From Chloroflexus islandicus (lineage in GTDB: Bacteria > Chloroflexota > Chloroflexia > Chloroflexales > Chloroflexaceae), in the NCBI RefSeq assembly GCF_001650695.1, contig NZ_LWQS01000040.1, forward strand, positions 1 through 64,000: 64,000 bases of DNA. The letters run 5' to 3'. Every line of letters starts with the position of its first letter. Position 1 is the first letter of the stretch. Below are positions 1 through 9,141 of the stretch, one piece after another. A program made the position numbers and the translations under genes. The notes beneath the pieces are model-generated. The model was not told the origin of the DNA. It searched no databases and worked only from the letters and a program-made list of their open reading frames with translations.

Positions 1-40
1 AGCGTGCTGCGCCTAGGGGCGCAGCACGCTGCGCCCCTAC
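1..40. repeat. Nested inverted repeats after the UbiB-like gene
   Basis: Positions 1-13 pair perfectly with 18-30 around a 4-nt loop. A competing stem pairs 14-25 with 28-39. It lies at the 3' end of the minus-strand kinase gene and overlaps its stop codon, so it could serve as a terminator, but there is no T-run. A related CAGCACGCT-containing hairpin lies at 34642-34676, so this is a dispersed element. Confidence 0.6.
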
Positions 41-1710
41 TCCCGCCGCAACAACGCCAACGTCAACATGATCCCGCCGGTGACCACCCCACCCACGCCG
101 AAGAACAACAACGTCCACGGCAACCAGCCGTACCATTCAAAGGCCCGCATCGCCACCACCAGCACCGCCACGCCGAGAATAAACGCCGACACGACCAGCG
201 CCAGCGCCACGCGGTTTGCCGCGCCGATCAGCGCACCAGCTACCCGCCGCAACTCCACTTCACGGGTTTGCAGATGCAACTCGCCTTCGTTGAGGCGTTG
301 CAGGCTCTGGCTAATCTGTTCGGGAATCTCAAACGCCAGCTCACCCAACTCACGCCCGCCGGCCAACGCTTGCGCCCCCAACGCCGTTGGCGTAATCTGT
401 TCACGCAAGGCGCGCTGGATGTACGGACGCGCTGCGGCAAAGACATCAAGCGTGGGATCGAGCTGCATCCCCAGCCCTTCCATCATCACGATCGTCTTGA
501 GCAGGGTAGCCAGCGGGCCGGGAATAATCAGCCGGTGCCGGCGTAACAAGGCCGTTAAGCCATCAAAGGTCTCGCGGGCCGAAATTTGGCCCAACGGGCG
601 ATCGACGAACCCATCAACGAACCGTTCGAGATCGCGGCGCAACGCCGCCGTCGCTGCCCGGCGCGGAATCACGCCGAGCCGTTCGAGCGCGCGCAGTAAG
701 CTTTGGCTGTCGTGGTTGATCAGCGCCCCCATCATCAAGAGCAACCCTTGCATCGTGGCGTGATCGAGCATGCCGACCTGACCAAAATCGACCACACCCA
801 ACACCTCGCCATCAATGACGAAGAAATTGCCCGGATGCGGATCGCTATGGAAAAAGCCATGCCCGAAAATCTCTTCGAGCGTAATCTCGACGCTCACGCG
901 GGCCAGCCGGGGCAAATCAACTTCAGCCGCGCGCAACGCCGCCATATCGTTCAGCTTGATGCCAGTTATCCGCTCGATAGTGAGGACGCGAGTATCGGTA
1001 TATTCCCAGTAGACGCGCGGGATGTAGATGTGCGGATTATCGCAAAACATCTGGCGAAAGCGATCGGCGTTGCGCCCCTCGCGCACATAATCAAGTTCGG
1101 CGCGGAGCGTGGCGCTAAACTCCCAAACAATCTCGCTCAGGTTATATTGGGCAGCCAAGGCCAGCCGCTCTTGGGCCAGCGCCGCGAGATCGGCTAAAAT
1201 CGCCAGATCGGTTTGAATGCGATTGGCGATATCGGGCCGCTGCACCTTCACCACTACCGGCGTGCCATCGGGCAAAACCGCTGCATGCACTTGCCCCAAC
1301 GACGCCGCCGCGAACGGCTCGCGCTCGAAGGAAGCGAACAAGCGGTCGATCGGCTGGCCAAACGTGGTTTCGATCAGCGCCACCGCTTGCGCGCCGGGGA
1401 ATGGCGGCACCGTATCTTGCAGCTTGCTCAGTTCGGCTACCATATCGGCTGGCAGCAAGTCAGGGCGCGTGCTGAGCGCTTGACCCAATTTGACAAAGGC
1501 CGGGCCTAGCTCAACCAACGCCTCGCGCAACCGCTCGGCGCTGCCCAACGGCGGCGGGGCCGGCGCGCGCAGAATGGCGCGGCGCGGCAAGGAGAGCAAC
1601 GCAGTGAGACCGAGCTGATCGACCAAATAGCCAAAACCGTGATGCACCAACACCTGTGTAATTTCACGGTAACGGCCAAGATGACGGGCCTGCCGGACAA
1701 GTGGCCACAT
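37..1710 (-). CDS. UbiB/AarF/ABC1-family atypical protein kinase
   Basis: Protein-kinase-like protein of the UbiB/AarF/ADCK family, 557 residues from the chosen start. The family supports quinone biosynthesis or lipid homeostasis at the membrane. Diagnostic motifs are in order: KLGQ (about 74-77), the alanine-rich AAASLGQVH loop, a VVVKVQRP strand with the conserved lysine, HSDPHPGNF catalytic loop and VVDFGQ metal-binding motif. Two hydrophobic segments form the C-terminus, matching the family's membrane anchor. A start 69 bases upstream is possible, but the ATG at 1710 (MWPLVRQ) gives the usual family N-terminus. No strong SD is visible. It is not in an operon with quinone genes here, so the substrate is unknown. 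Confidence 0.85.
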   Translation of the reverse strand: MWPLVRQARHLGRYREITQVLVHHGFGYLVDQLGLTALLSLPRRAILRAPAPPPLGSAERLREALVELGPAFVKLGQALSTRPDLLPADMVAELSKLQDTVPPFPGAQAVALIETTFGQPIDRLFASFEREPFAAASLGQVHAAVLPDGTPVVVKVQRPDIANRIQTDLAILADLAALAQERLALAAQYNLSEIVWEFSATLRAELDYVREGRNADRFRQMFCDNPHIYIPRVYWEYTDTRVLTIERITGIKLNDMAALRAAEVDLPRLARVSVEITLEEIFGHGFFHSDPHPGNFFVIDGEVLGVVDFGQVGMLDHATMQGLLLMMGALINHDSQSLLRALERLGVIPRRAATAALRRDLERFVDGFVDRPLGQISARETFDGLTALLRRHRLIIPGPLATLLKTIVMMEGLGMQLDPTLDVFAAARPYIQRALREQITPTALGAQALAGGRELGELAFEIPEQISQSLQRLNEGELHLQTREVELRRVAGALIGAANRVALALVVSAFILGVAVLVVAMRAFEWYGWLPWTLLFFGVGGVVTGGIMLTLALLRRE

Positions 1711-1887
1711 AGATGACACCAGTAGCGGCGGCCCGTTGGGCCGTCGCGCTCGAACGACGGCTCGGCAACGCCGTCGCACTCCTCGCGATACGTCTGCTCA
1801 GCGGGCTAGCGCGCTGCCCAGACCAAGCACGTGCAACGAACAAGCCCAGTATACCCTAGTTTCAGCAGCTTGCAGCAATGAAACTGA

Positions 1888-2280
1888 TTATGTCAAAATC
1901 ACCCAAAGCAGCCACAACCGTGGGCCAAAGATGAGCAGACCCACCACAATGGCGGTCAATGCGCAGAGCAAGACCGCGCCGGCAGCGACATCTTTGGCGA
2001 TGCGGGCCAGCGGATGGCGCTCGCTGGTCGCTAAATCAACCGTCGCTTCAATCGCGGTATTGAAGCCTTCAGCGGCGAGCACCATCCCGATGGTCAAGGC
2101 CAGCGCAACCCACTCCCACCGCGCAATCCGCAAGACCACCCCCAACGCAATCGCGATAGCGCCGATGAGCAGATGAATCTGAAAATTGCGTTGGGAGCGC
2201 AACAGATGGCCAATCCCGGCAAAGGCGTAGCGAAACGCGATCAGAAAACGGCGAGTGCTGCGATCAATTGGCGCCGCCAT
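1888..2280 (-). CDS. dgkA: Diacylglycerol/undecaprenol kinase (DgkA family)
   Basis: Small integral membrane lipid kinase, 130 residues, the usual size. The signature AEGFNTAIEATVDL carries the conserved E-x-x-N-T-A-x-E active-site pattern, followed by KDVAAGAVLL, with three predicted membrane helices. In Gram-positive-type relatives the substrate is often undecaprenol, so either lipid is possible. Two ATGs exist; the one at 2280 is about nine bases from a GAGAGGA SD, while the one at 2289 is too close to it. It is divergent from the phosphatase gene at 2494. Confidence 0.88.
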   Translation of the reverse strand: MAAPIDRSTRRFLIAFRYAFAGIGHLLRSQRNFQIHLLIGAIAIALGVVLRIARWEWVALALTIGMVLAAEGFNTAIEATVDLATSERHPLARIAKDVAAGAVLLCALTAIVVGLLIFGPRLWLLWVILT

Positions 2281-2339
2281 TGCGATCATTCCTCTCTACG
2301 ATACGCACAGCTTCACGCCGCGAATGATACCACCTCGGC

Positions 2340-2345
2340 TATAAT
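2340..2345 (+). promoter_or_regulatory. Candidate -10 element (TATAAT)
   Basis: A perfect TATAAT lies in the divergent region, 149 bases before the phosphatase ATG. No convincing -35 is seen at 16-18 bases. The flanks GGC-TATAAT-GGC resemble other -10 sites in the window. Confidence 0.4.
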
Positions 2346-2493
2346 GGCGCTGCACGGCTAACCTGAGAGGCTTGGAGACGAAGTTTGTAACGTGTTGCCA
2401 CCGCCAAACCCTACGCTGACGAAGGGCCTGCGTGGTACAACAACCGGCAACGTCGTTGACCAGCTCGCGATCTACATTGAGGGTAGGGCAACT

Positions 2494-3135
2494 ATGCGAC
2501 TCATTATTGTGCGCCACGGCGAGAGTGAATGGAACCGGATCAACCGGTATCAAGGCCAGCAAGACGCCCCGCTGTCGGAATTAGGCCGGATGCAGGCTGC
2601 CGCGCTCGGCGAGCGGCTGCGCCACGAGAAGATTGATCTTGTCTATAGCAGCCGGCTGCAACGCGCCGCCCACACTGCGCAGGCGATCGTCGCCCATCAC
2701 CCCGGCCTTGAGGTGATTTACGACGATGCCTTGCTCGAAATCAACCACGGTGATTGGGAAGGCCGGTATTTACACGAAATTATGGAGCTGTACGCCGACG
2801 GGTTGCGCGAGTGGCGGCAACATCCGACCCGCTCGCAAATGCCGGGGGGCGAAAGTTTCTCGAACGTGCTTAAGCGGGTGCTCGATTTTCGCGAGCGCAT
2901 CTATGCCGAACACGCCGGCAAGACGGTGTTGATCAGCACGCATGATGTGATTGTGAAGATACTGGTGGCTGACGCGCTCGGCATGAACATGGATCGGATC
3001 AACCGGATTTGGGTGACGAATGCCAGCATCAGCGTGATCGAGTATGGCGATGATCTGCCCTACCTCGTCAGTCTGAGCGAGGCGTGCCACCTCGGCCAAT
3101 TGGCTACGACCCGCGAACAACAGCACGCCTTGTAG
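2494..3135 (+). CDS. Histidine phosphatase (phosphoglycerate mutase family)
   Basis: 213-residue member of the histidine phosphatase superfamily. The phosphohistidine motif RHGESEWN is at residues 7-14, and a second catalytic-type histidine lies in STHDVIVK. This resembles cofactor-dependent phosphoglycerate mutase-like or broad phosphatases such as GpmB/PhoE/CobC types; the substrate cannot be assigned from sequence. The ATG at 2494 is chosen because RLIIVRHGE must start the first strand and GAGGGTAGGG lies just upstream. It is a single-gene unit followed by the hairpin at 3199-3224. Confidence 0.85.
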   Translation: MRLIIVRHGESEWNRINRYQGQQDAPLSELGRMQAAALGERLRHEKIDLVYSSRLQRAAHTAQAIVAHHPGLEVIYDDALLEINHGDWEGRYLHEIMELYADGLREWRQHPTRSQMPGGESFSNVLKRVLDFRERIYAEHAGKTVLISTHDVIVKILVADALGMNMDRINRIWVTNASISVIEYGDDLPYLVSLSEACHLGQLATTREQQHAL

Positions 3136-3959
3136 GGCACCATCCTCTTGCCATCACCGCCGTGAGATGCGCCCAAAGGCGGACAGAACCTCTGACCAGA
3201 ACCCGGCCCTTGCGGGCCGGGTTCGCCTGACGAAGCCCGCTGCGCGGGTTGGATAGCCACGAAAAGACACAAAAGGCACAAACATGATCAAGATTGTTGG
3301 CATCGTTTGGGTGTCTTTGTGGCTATGCTGCGCGGGCTGATGCCCCCACCCCGTGCCCCTCCCCCGCTGGGGGAGGGGTGATGGGGAGCGCAGCCCGGGG
3401 CTTGACGGCATCGCACAGCGATCAATGGTTGTATTTACACAAATGTTCTGTCCGCTTCTCGACTGGCGCGGGAGAGGGGAGCCTATGCAGTCCGTGCCGG
3501 CGTCCCGCGGAAGCGGGAGATTGCTTCGGGCGCTGCGCGTCCGCGCAATGACATGCGTGTACGCATCTTGACCGCCGGGTGCGAACGGTGTGCGTAGGCA
3601 AACATACCATTGCTGGCTGCCAGTCCTTTGCTGGCATCCCCTCACCCCCAGCCCCGCTCCCGCTGGCGTTTAAGGGCGGACAGAACGCAATACGCACAGA
3701 GGTGGTTGATGGCGTTGAGATGCGGCGTTTCGCCCCCACCCCTTGCCCCTCCCCCGCTGGGGGAGGGGTGATGGGGAGCGCAGCCCGGGGCTTGACGGCA
3801 TCGCACAGCGATCAATGGTTGTATTTACACAAATGTTCTGTCCGCTTCTCGACTGGCGCGGGAGAGGGACGTGCAGAGCTAGGCTGTGAGGCATCGCAAA
3901 GCGATCTGTTCTGTCCGTCCCTCAAGGGTGCGCCGTGGGGCATGCGCCACGGCGCTCAT
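3136..3959. repeat. Repeat island with a 137-bp direct duplication
   Basis: No gene is supported here. Positions 3342-3478 and 3732-3868 are the same 137 bases with one difference (3352 G versus 3742 T). Each copy begins with the CCCCTCCCCCGCTGGGGGAGGGG hairpin module and continues with unique sequence ending in GGCGCGGGAGAGGG. Upstream are the GGCCC palindrome, the GAAGCCCGCTGCGCGGG module and the GATAGCCACGAAAAGACAC module of the window-wide repeat family. Confidence 0.75.
3199..3224 (+). terminator. Terminator-like GC hairpin (repeat module)
   Basis: An 11-base perfect stem (GAACCCGGCCC / GGGCCGGGTTC) with a TTGC loop lies 64 bases after the phosphatase stop. There is no T-run. It is a variant of the CCCGGCCC...GGGCCGGG palindrome that recurs at 29957, 39749, 42926 and 47184. 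Confidence 0.5.
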
Positions 3960-5414
3960 TCAACAATTGGTTGTCAACCGGCAGCGGTTAAACAGAATAT
4001 CGTGCAACCGGCCCAGCACCTGCAACGGCACTTGCAGTTGGTAGTAGAGCATGCCATCCCAAATCAAACCTTTGCGCAACTCTGGCCTGACAAACGTCCA
4101 CTGCGCGATCAGGCCAACGTTCCAGAGCACAAAGAGGGTTGCGCCGGCCAGTAACGGCTTCCAGCCCAGCCGCGGCTGCAACCATGCCAGCAACGCGGCA
4201 AGGCCAAGCACAAAGATGGGGGTACACTCGATCAAGCGCCGGAACCCGAACGAACCGCTCAGGTGCCACGTGGTGCCAAAGGCGCCGTTGATATAGACCT
4301 GCCCAAGGAAGCCAACGAGTAACAGCAATGCCAGCGGGCCATCGCGCCGGAAGAGCCAGATCAAGCCGGTCAGCGCCACTACGAGAATGGGGCTCCACAG
4401 AAACGCGCCGTGGGCCGGATCAAGCAAGGTATCGAAGAAGCGCGGGCTCACCAGTACCGGCAGCGGGCCGAGATTCACCACCGCCAACTTGCCCCCCACC
4501 GTGGTTGATGGCCCGATCCGCCCATTGAGCACCCAATAGGCGGCCAGTTGCGGCGTCAGCGCCAATAGAAACACGCCGAGAAACACGGCGTGACCCGCGA
4601 TCAACTCGCGCACTGCGGCCCATTGCCGGCGACGCAGCGCCCCAATATAGGCCGCCAGCGCCTCGAACGCCGGAATGAGGAGCAGCAAACCCAACTGCTC
4701 ACGGGTCATGACCATCAAGCCGGCCACCACCCCCAACGCCAGCCAGACACTCCAATGCCGGCGGCCATCGCTGTGGCTGAGATTCCCTGCCCGCCCGCGC
4801 AACCAGATGGTCAAAAACAACGCGAACAGAAAAAAACCATTCGCGTGCGACCATGCCATCGCCAGATAGGTATAGAACACCAACGGCGTCGCCAGAAAGA
4901 CGGTCAATGTCGCCAGCAAGGCCGGAATTTGACCGGCGTAGATGCGGGCCAGCCGGTAGGTCAAGAGCAGGCCGAGCAAGCTATAGAGGGCCGACATCAT
5001 ACACACGGCCACAATGTAAGGCCGGCTGAAGCCATCGCGGGGAATAGCCGCGCCAAACGCATTGGCCGCCTGCACCCACAGATCGGCCAGAACAAAACCG
5101 GGAGCCCACAGTAAGGCCGAGCCGACCGGGGCCACGTTACGCAGCTTGCCGGTGATCGGGTTCGGATTAGCGGCATCAGGCCGCAGCAGGGCATTGAAGA
5201 TCGCCGGATCGTTATTGCGCAGCCCAATCGCGGCAAAGTGCTGGTATTCGTTGTAGAAATCGAGATCGTGATCGAAGTACAGCGAGCGCAGGTAAGCGTA
5301 ATACTGCACCTCATCGCTCAATGCAATCCGCGGCAGGCTGATCGGCAACAGAGCGGCAAAGAGCAACACAATCACCAATGGCCCAAACTCGCGGCTGGCC
5401 AAGAACGCACGCAT
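3960..5414 (-). CDS. GT-C-like multi-pass membrane glycosyltransferase, hypothetical
   Basis: 484-residue polytopic membrane protein with about ten hydrophobic segments. An acidic pair (D34-E35 in SDEVQYYAYL) directly follows the first membrane helix, the position of the catalytic acidic motif in GT-C enzymes that use polyprenyl-phosphate sugars. This suggests a GT39/ArnT-like fold, but the donor and acceptor are unknown. The start at 5414 is set by GAGGAGA seven bases upstream; the earlier in-frame ATG at 5432 lacks an SD. It is monocistronic and divergent from the iron operon. Confidence 0.6.
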   Translation of the reverse strand: MRAFLASREFGPLVIVLLFAALLPISLPRIALSDEVQYYAYLRSLYFDHDLDFYNEYQHFAAIGLRNNDPAIFNALLRPDAANPNPITGKLRNVAPVGSALLWAPGFVLADLWVQAANAFGAAIPRDGFSRPYIVAVCMMSALYSLLGLLLTYRLARIYAGQIPALLATLTVFLATPLVFYTYLAMAWSHANGFFLFALFLTIWLRGRAGNLSHSDGRRHWSVWLALGVVAGLMVMTREQLGLLLLIPAFEALAAYIGALRRRQWAAVRELIAGHAVFLGVFLLALTPQLAAYWVLNGRIGPSTTVGGKLAVVNLGPLPVLVSPRFFDTLLDPAHGAFLWSPILVVALTGLIWLFRRDGPLALLLLVGFLGQVYINGAFGTTWHLSGSFGFRRLIECTPIFVLGLAALLAWLQPRLGWKPLLAGATLFVLWNVGLIAQWTFVRPELRKGLIWDGMLYYQLQVPLQVLGRLHDILFNRCRLTTNC

Positions 5415-5516
5415 ACGTCTCCTCAGGATCAAACCGCTTCATCCCCATCGCTCACACTGCTCGGATGGCGAATGGGAGCTTAGGGTACGGCAGCTACTCA
5501 TTTTTGGTGTTTTTGG

Positions 5517-5561
5517 TTGACAAACCTTTTTTATTAGGATATGCTAACAGCGAAGCTTCGC
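5517..5561 (+). promoter_or_regulatory. Promoter of the iron operon with overlapping palindrome
   Basis: TTGACA (5517-5522), a 17-base spacer and TATGCT (5540-5545) form the best sigma-70-type promoter in the window. A perfect 12-base palindrome GCGAAGCTTCGC (5550-5561) sits across the expected transcription start, where a repressor would block initiation. It does not resemble a classical Fur box. It precedes the lipoprotein-FTR1-nitroreductase operon. Confidence 0.75.
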
Positions 5562-5626
5562 CAAGCACTGTGCTGGCCTGAACAGACCATCGTCACCTGC
5601 ATCACTGCTCTCTTGCCGGAGGAACT

Positions 5627-6703
5627 ATGACACGCCTGCTACGTCTCGGTTTACTAGCGACATGGATGGCGCTACTCCTCAGCGCATGCAGCTCGACCGC
5701 AACACCGGCCCCGACAGCTATGCCTGCTACTCATCTAGATGGCATCAAAGAGTACCTGCTAGACCAAACCAGCGCCTTAGTTGCGGCCACCGCGCAACTG
5801 CAGACGGCAACCAGCCGTTACTACCAACTGGCTGAAACAACCGCCTTCGATTATACCGCTCTCTGGCAAAACCGCCGCGATGAAGCGATGGCTGCGATTG
5901 TTGCCGCGCGTGAAGCATGGATTGCAGCCAGCCCCATCTACGAAAAGATGGAAGGGATCGTGGCCGGCACCCCATCGCTTGCCCAATTCGATGTTGATCT
6001 CGATGCTGGCGCAGCCGGCAATGAAGACCCTGACAACGCCGTGTCATTCGATTTGGCGCTGGCTGATGGCCGCACCCTGCCCAAGCCGGGCAACCTGTTT
6101 GGCGTTACTGAAAGCGCATTATGGGGAACCGAACCCGCCTTCACTGCACCGGTAGCGGCTGATTGGAACGGCAATGGCACGTTGGAGTTCGGCGAGGCGC
6201 TTCCCGATGCGTATGTCTTGCAAGCCGGCGTTGATCTCCTTGCGCAAAAGGCTCGTGAACTTGACACGGCTGCTCGCGCATGGACACCGACCGAATCCGA
6301 TGCGTTCACAGCGCTAGTGGTGATGGTGCCGACGATGAGCGAATATTTCGCTTCGTGGCGCGATTCGCGCTTTGTGTTGGGCGAAACGTCAACCCAGCGC
6401 GATTTCAATGTCATCTCGCGTCTGGCCGACATCCAAGATATTCTCGATGGACTTGAGATTGTGTATGCGCAGGTCCGTCCGCAGGTCGCGACGATCGATC
6501 CGGCCCAAGCCGAGCAGATTGCAACCGGCTTGCGTGATCTGAAAACCTTTGTCGCCGGCATTTACGCGCAAGAGCGCAGCGGTCGCCGCTTTACGCCTGA
6601 AGAGGCGGATATGCTGGGGGCAGAAGCGCAAAACCGGGCCACTGCCATCACCGGCCAGCTTAGCCAAATGGCCGGCGCGCTGGGTATACCGTTGGCTGAA
6701 TAA
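5627..6703 (+). CDS. Imelysin/EfeO-like iron-binding lipoprotein with EF-hand-like loop
   Basis: 358-residue secreted lipoprotein (lipobox LLSAC near residue 21) followed by a Thr/Pro/Ala linker and a helical imelysin/EfeO-type domain. Such proteins bind ferric or ferrous iron outside the cell and feed FTR1-type permeases. The family HxxE site appears altered: the aligned stretch reads F158-G-V-T-E162, so glycine replaces the histidine. Residues 179-190 (DWNGNGTLEFGE) match an EF-hand calcium loop, D-x-N-x-N-G-x-L-x-x-x-E, inserted after this site. The start is well supported by GGAGGAA. It is the first gene of the operon, 73 bases before the FTR1 gene. Confidence 0.75.
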   Translation: MTRLLRLGLLATWMALLLSACSSTATPAPTAMPATHLDGIKEYLLDQTSALVAATAQLQTATSRYYQLAETTAFDYTALWQNRRDEAMAAIVAAREAWIAASPIYEKMEGIVAGTPSLAQFDVDLDAGAAGNEDPDNAVSFDLALADGRTLPKPGNLFGVTESALWGTEPAFTAPVAADWNGNGTLEFGEALPDAYVLQAGVDLLAQKARELDTAARAWTPTESDAFTALVVMVPTMSEYFASWRDSRFVLGETSTQRDFNVISRLADIQDILDGLEIVYAQVRPQVATIDPAQAEQIATGLRDLKTFVAGIYAQERSGRRFTPEEADMLGAEAQNRATAITGQLSQMAGALGIPLAE

Positions 6704-6776
6704 CTATTGGCTGAAACGCCGGTTGCATTGCGCCGGCGCTCACGATCGCGTACTAGCACGTACTGAGAGTTGAGGT

Positions 6777-9110
6777 ATGCTGCACAACAACTTCTGCCGG
6801 CGTAGCATTCTCTGGCTACTGATGATGGTGCTAGGGATGAGCCTGCGCCCTAGCAACGCACAGGCACAAGCACCCGCCCCCAGCCAACTGGCCGAACATA
6901 TTCGCGCGACGCTGATACAAATGCAATTGCAGGCTGCTGATCGGACAATGGTGCAAGGCCAAGTAGCCGATTTGCGCCGTGAATACTCGGTGTTGGCCGC
7001 CACGATTGCCCGCTATGCCCCTGACGCCGATGCTGCGGTACAGAGCGGATTTGACAACCTTGAACAAGCGTTGGCCGCCACTGATCTGCCGCACTTTGCC
7101 GCGGCCCGGGCCCAAATCTGGACGGCGATCCTCAACGGCAGTTACACGGTCGTCACCGGCGCGCTGCAAGCTGGTGACGCACTCACGGCGCAACAGTGGC
7201 TGCCGGTGCGTGAATTTCGCCATGCTAATCGCTTTACCCGCCCCAATGCCGACGCCACCAAAGCGGTGCGCGCGGTAGGGGCCGGCGATATATCGCCAGC
7301 GGTTGCGCTCGCCGCTGTGCAGTCCGACCTGCTCGACACCTATCAGGCCCGGCTCCACGAAGCATTGAACGCCCTCGCTGCCGCCGATCAGCAAGGCTTC
7401 GCCGTCCGGCGCGCCGAGACGGCAGCGCTCGCGGCAGGATACTTTGCCATTCTGGCACCGGCCTATGCTGAACAACGCGGTACCGCAGCGGCGACGCATG
7501 CGCAAGCGATCTTTACGGCATTAACCCAAGCTGCGCTCGATGGCGCGCCCATCAGCGCACTGTTCGATCAAGCGCAAGCCGTGCTAAACGGCTTCCGCGC
7601 CGCGCCGCTGAGCCCTGCCGAGCAAGTGCGGCGCAGCGGCCAGATGCTACGGTTTTTGCAACTCGTCCCGATCGAGTATGAGCGCGGGGTACGGAATGGG
7701 CAAGTGACGATCGATCTCGAGATTCGCGAGGCGATCACCTTCCATAGCGGCGCGCTAGCCGCCTTTACCGATCTGCGCGATCTGCTCGAACAGCGCGATC
7801 CCACCCTCACTGCGACCGTCGCCGCACGCTTTACCGAACTAGACACCATGTTAGCCAATGCCGGCAATCGCAGCGCCGTCGCCGATCCAACCGTCATCCG
7901 AACTGCCGCCGAGACGCTGCTGGCTGATCTCAACCAGCTCTTGCCGCCGGAATGGCAAAAACCAGACAGCGGCGCTGATTTTGACGTGATTCGTTCGACG
8001 CTTGATCAGATGGAGCAGGCGGCGCGGGCCGGCGAGTACGCGCTGGCCGAGTCGGCCCGGCTGGAGGCGTATGCGATCATGGAGATCGGCCCCGAAGCGA
8101 AGCTGATCGCATTTGCGCCCCAATACAAGCCCATCATTGAAGGATACTTCTGGTATGGCCAAAACGATCACAAAGGGCTAGCATATTTGATCGAACGGCG
8201 CGCGCCGCCGGCCGAAATCGCCGCCACCCGCGCCGCGCTTGATCAGGCATTGGTCGAGGCAGAGCAAGCCTTAGCCGGTAGCAATGCGCCGCTGGCAATC
8301 ACCACCAACGCCGCCGTGATCGTCTTCCGCGAAGGGTTAGAAGCAGTGCTCATTTTGGCATCGCTGATGGGCAGCCTGAAAACGGCCACCCAACGCCGCT
8401 TCCGCCGCCCGCTCTGGATTGGCGCCGGATTGGCGCTGCTGGCGACCATGATCACGTGGCTGCTGGCCCAAGGCGCCTTAATGGCGATGGCTCGTTTTGG
8501 CGAGAAACTCGAAGCGATTGTCTCGCTCATCGCGATTGCGGTGCTCTTGCTGATCACCAACTGGTTCTTCCATGATGTCTACTGGAAGGACTGGATGGCC
8601 TCGTTCCACCAGCAAAAGAAGCAGATTCTCGGCGGCCAAGCCGGCCAGTGGCTAGGGCTCATCACCCTCGGCTTCGCCAGCATCTATCGCGAAGGCTTCG
8701 AGACCGTGCTCTTCTTGCAAGCGCTGACGCTTGAGGGCAACGCTACGGTCGTTTTGCTCGGTGTCGGGCTTGGCTTGGCCTTTACCCTGTTGGTTGGGCT
8801 CGCCGTCTTTGTGATGCAGGCGAAATTGCCGCACAAGAAGATGCTGATTGTCACCGGCATTCTGATCGGAGCGGTGCTGTTGCAGATGGTTGGCCACACC
8901 GTCAATATCTTGCAAGTGATCGGATGGTTGCCGCTCCATCCGATTCGCTGGTTGGAATTACCGTACTGGGCCGGTTTCTGGTTTGGCTTGTATCCCACAT
9001 GGGAAGGGATTGGCCTCCAAGCTGCCGCTGCAATCTTTGTGATTGGCAGCTACTATCTAGCTGAATACATGCAGCAGCGCGAACGACAACGCTACGCTTT
9101 GGCTGGCTAA
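6777..9110 (+). CDS. FTR1-family iron permease with long extracytoplasmic domain
   Basis: 777-residue iron permease. A signal-like N-terminus (cleavage near residue 30, after SNAQA) is followed by about 470 residues of helical, mostly Ala-rich extracytoplasmic sequence. A seven-helix FTR1 permease then carries both hallmark R-E-x-x-E motifs, R518-EGLE and R638-EGFE, which carry iron through the membrane. The domain order matches bacterial EfeU-like proteins with a periplasmic extension. The start is the ATG at 6777 just after GTTGAGG. It lies between the iron-binding lipoprotein and the DUF2470-nitroreductase fusion, and should act as the transporter of this import system. Confidence 0.9.
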   Translation: MLHNNFCRRSILWLLMMVLGMSLRPSNAQAQAPAPSQLAEHIRATLIQMQLQAADRTMVQGQVADLRREYSVLAATIARYAPDADAAVQSGFDNLEQALAATDLPHFAAARAQIWTAILNGSYTVVTGALQAGDALTAQQWLPVREFRHANRFTRPNADATKAVRAVGAGDISPAVALAAVQSDLLDTYQARLHEALNALAAADQQGFAVRRAETAALAAGYFAILAPAYAEQRGTAAATHAQAIFTALTQAALDGAPISALFDQAQAVLNGFRAAPLSPAEQVRRSGQMLRFLQLVPIEYERGVRNGQVTIDLEIREAITFHSGALAAFTDLRDLLEQRDPTLTATVAARFTELDTMLANAGNRSAVADPTVIRTAAETLLADLNQLLPPEWQKPDSGADFDVIRSTLDQMEQAARAGEYALAESARLEAYAIMEIGPEAKLIAFAPQYKPIIEGYFWYGQNDHKGLAYLIERRAPPAEIAATRAALDQALVEAEQALAGSNAPLAITTNAAVIVFREGLEAVLILASLMGSLKTATQRRFRRPLWIGAGLALLATMITWLLAQGALMAMARFGEKLEAIVSLIAIAVLLLITNWFFHDVYWKDWMASFHQQKKQILGGQAGQWLGLITLGFASIYREGFETVLFLQALTLEGNATVVLLGVGLGLAFTLLVGLAVFVMQAKLPHKKMLIVTGILIGAVLLQMVGHTVNILQVIGWLPLHPIRWLELPYWAGFWFGLYPTWEGIGLQAAAAIFVIGSYYLAEYMQQRERQRYALAG

Positions 9111-9141
9111 GAGCCAAGCATCTAACCCTACGAGGAGTGCA

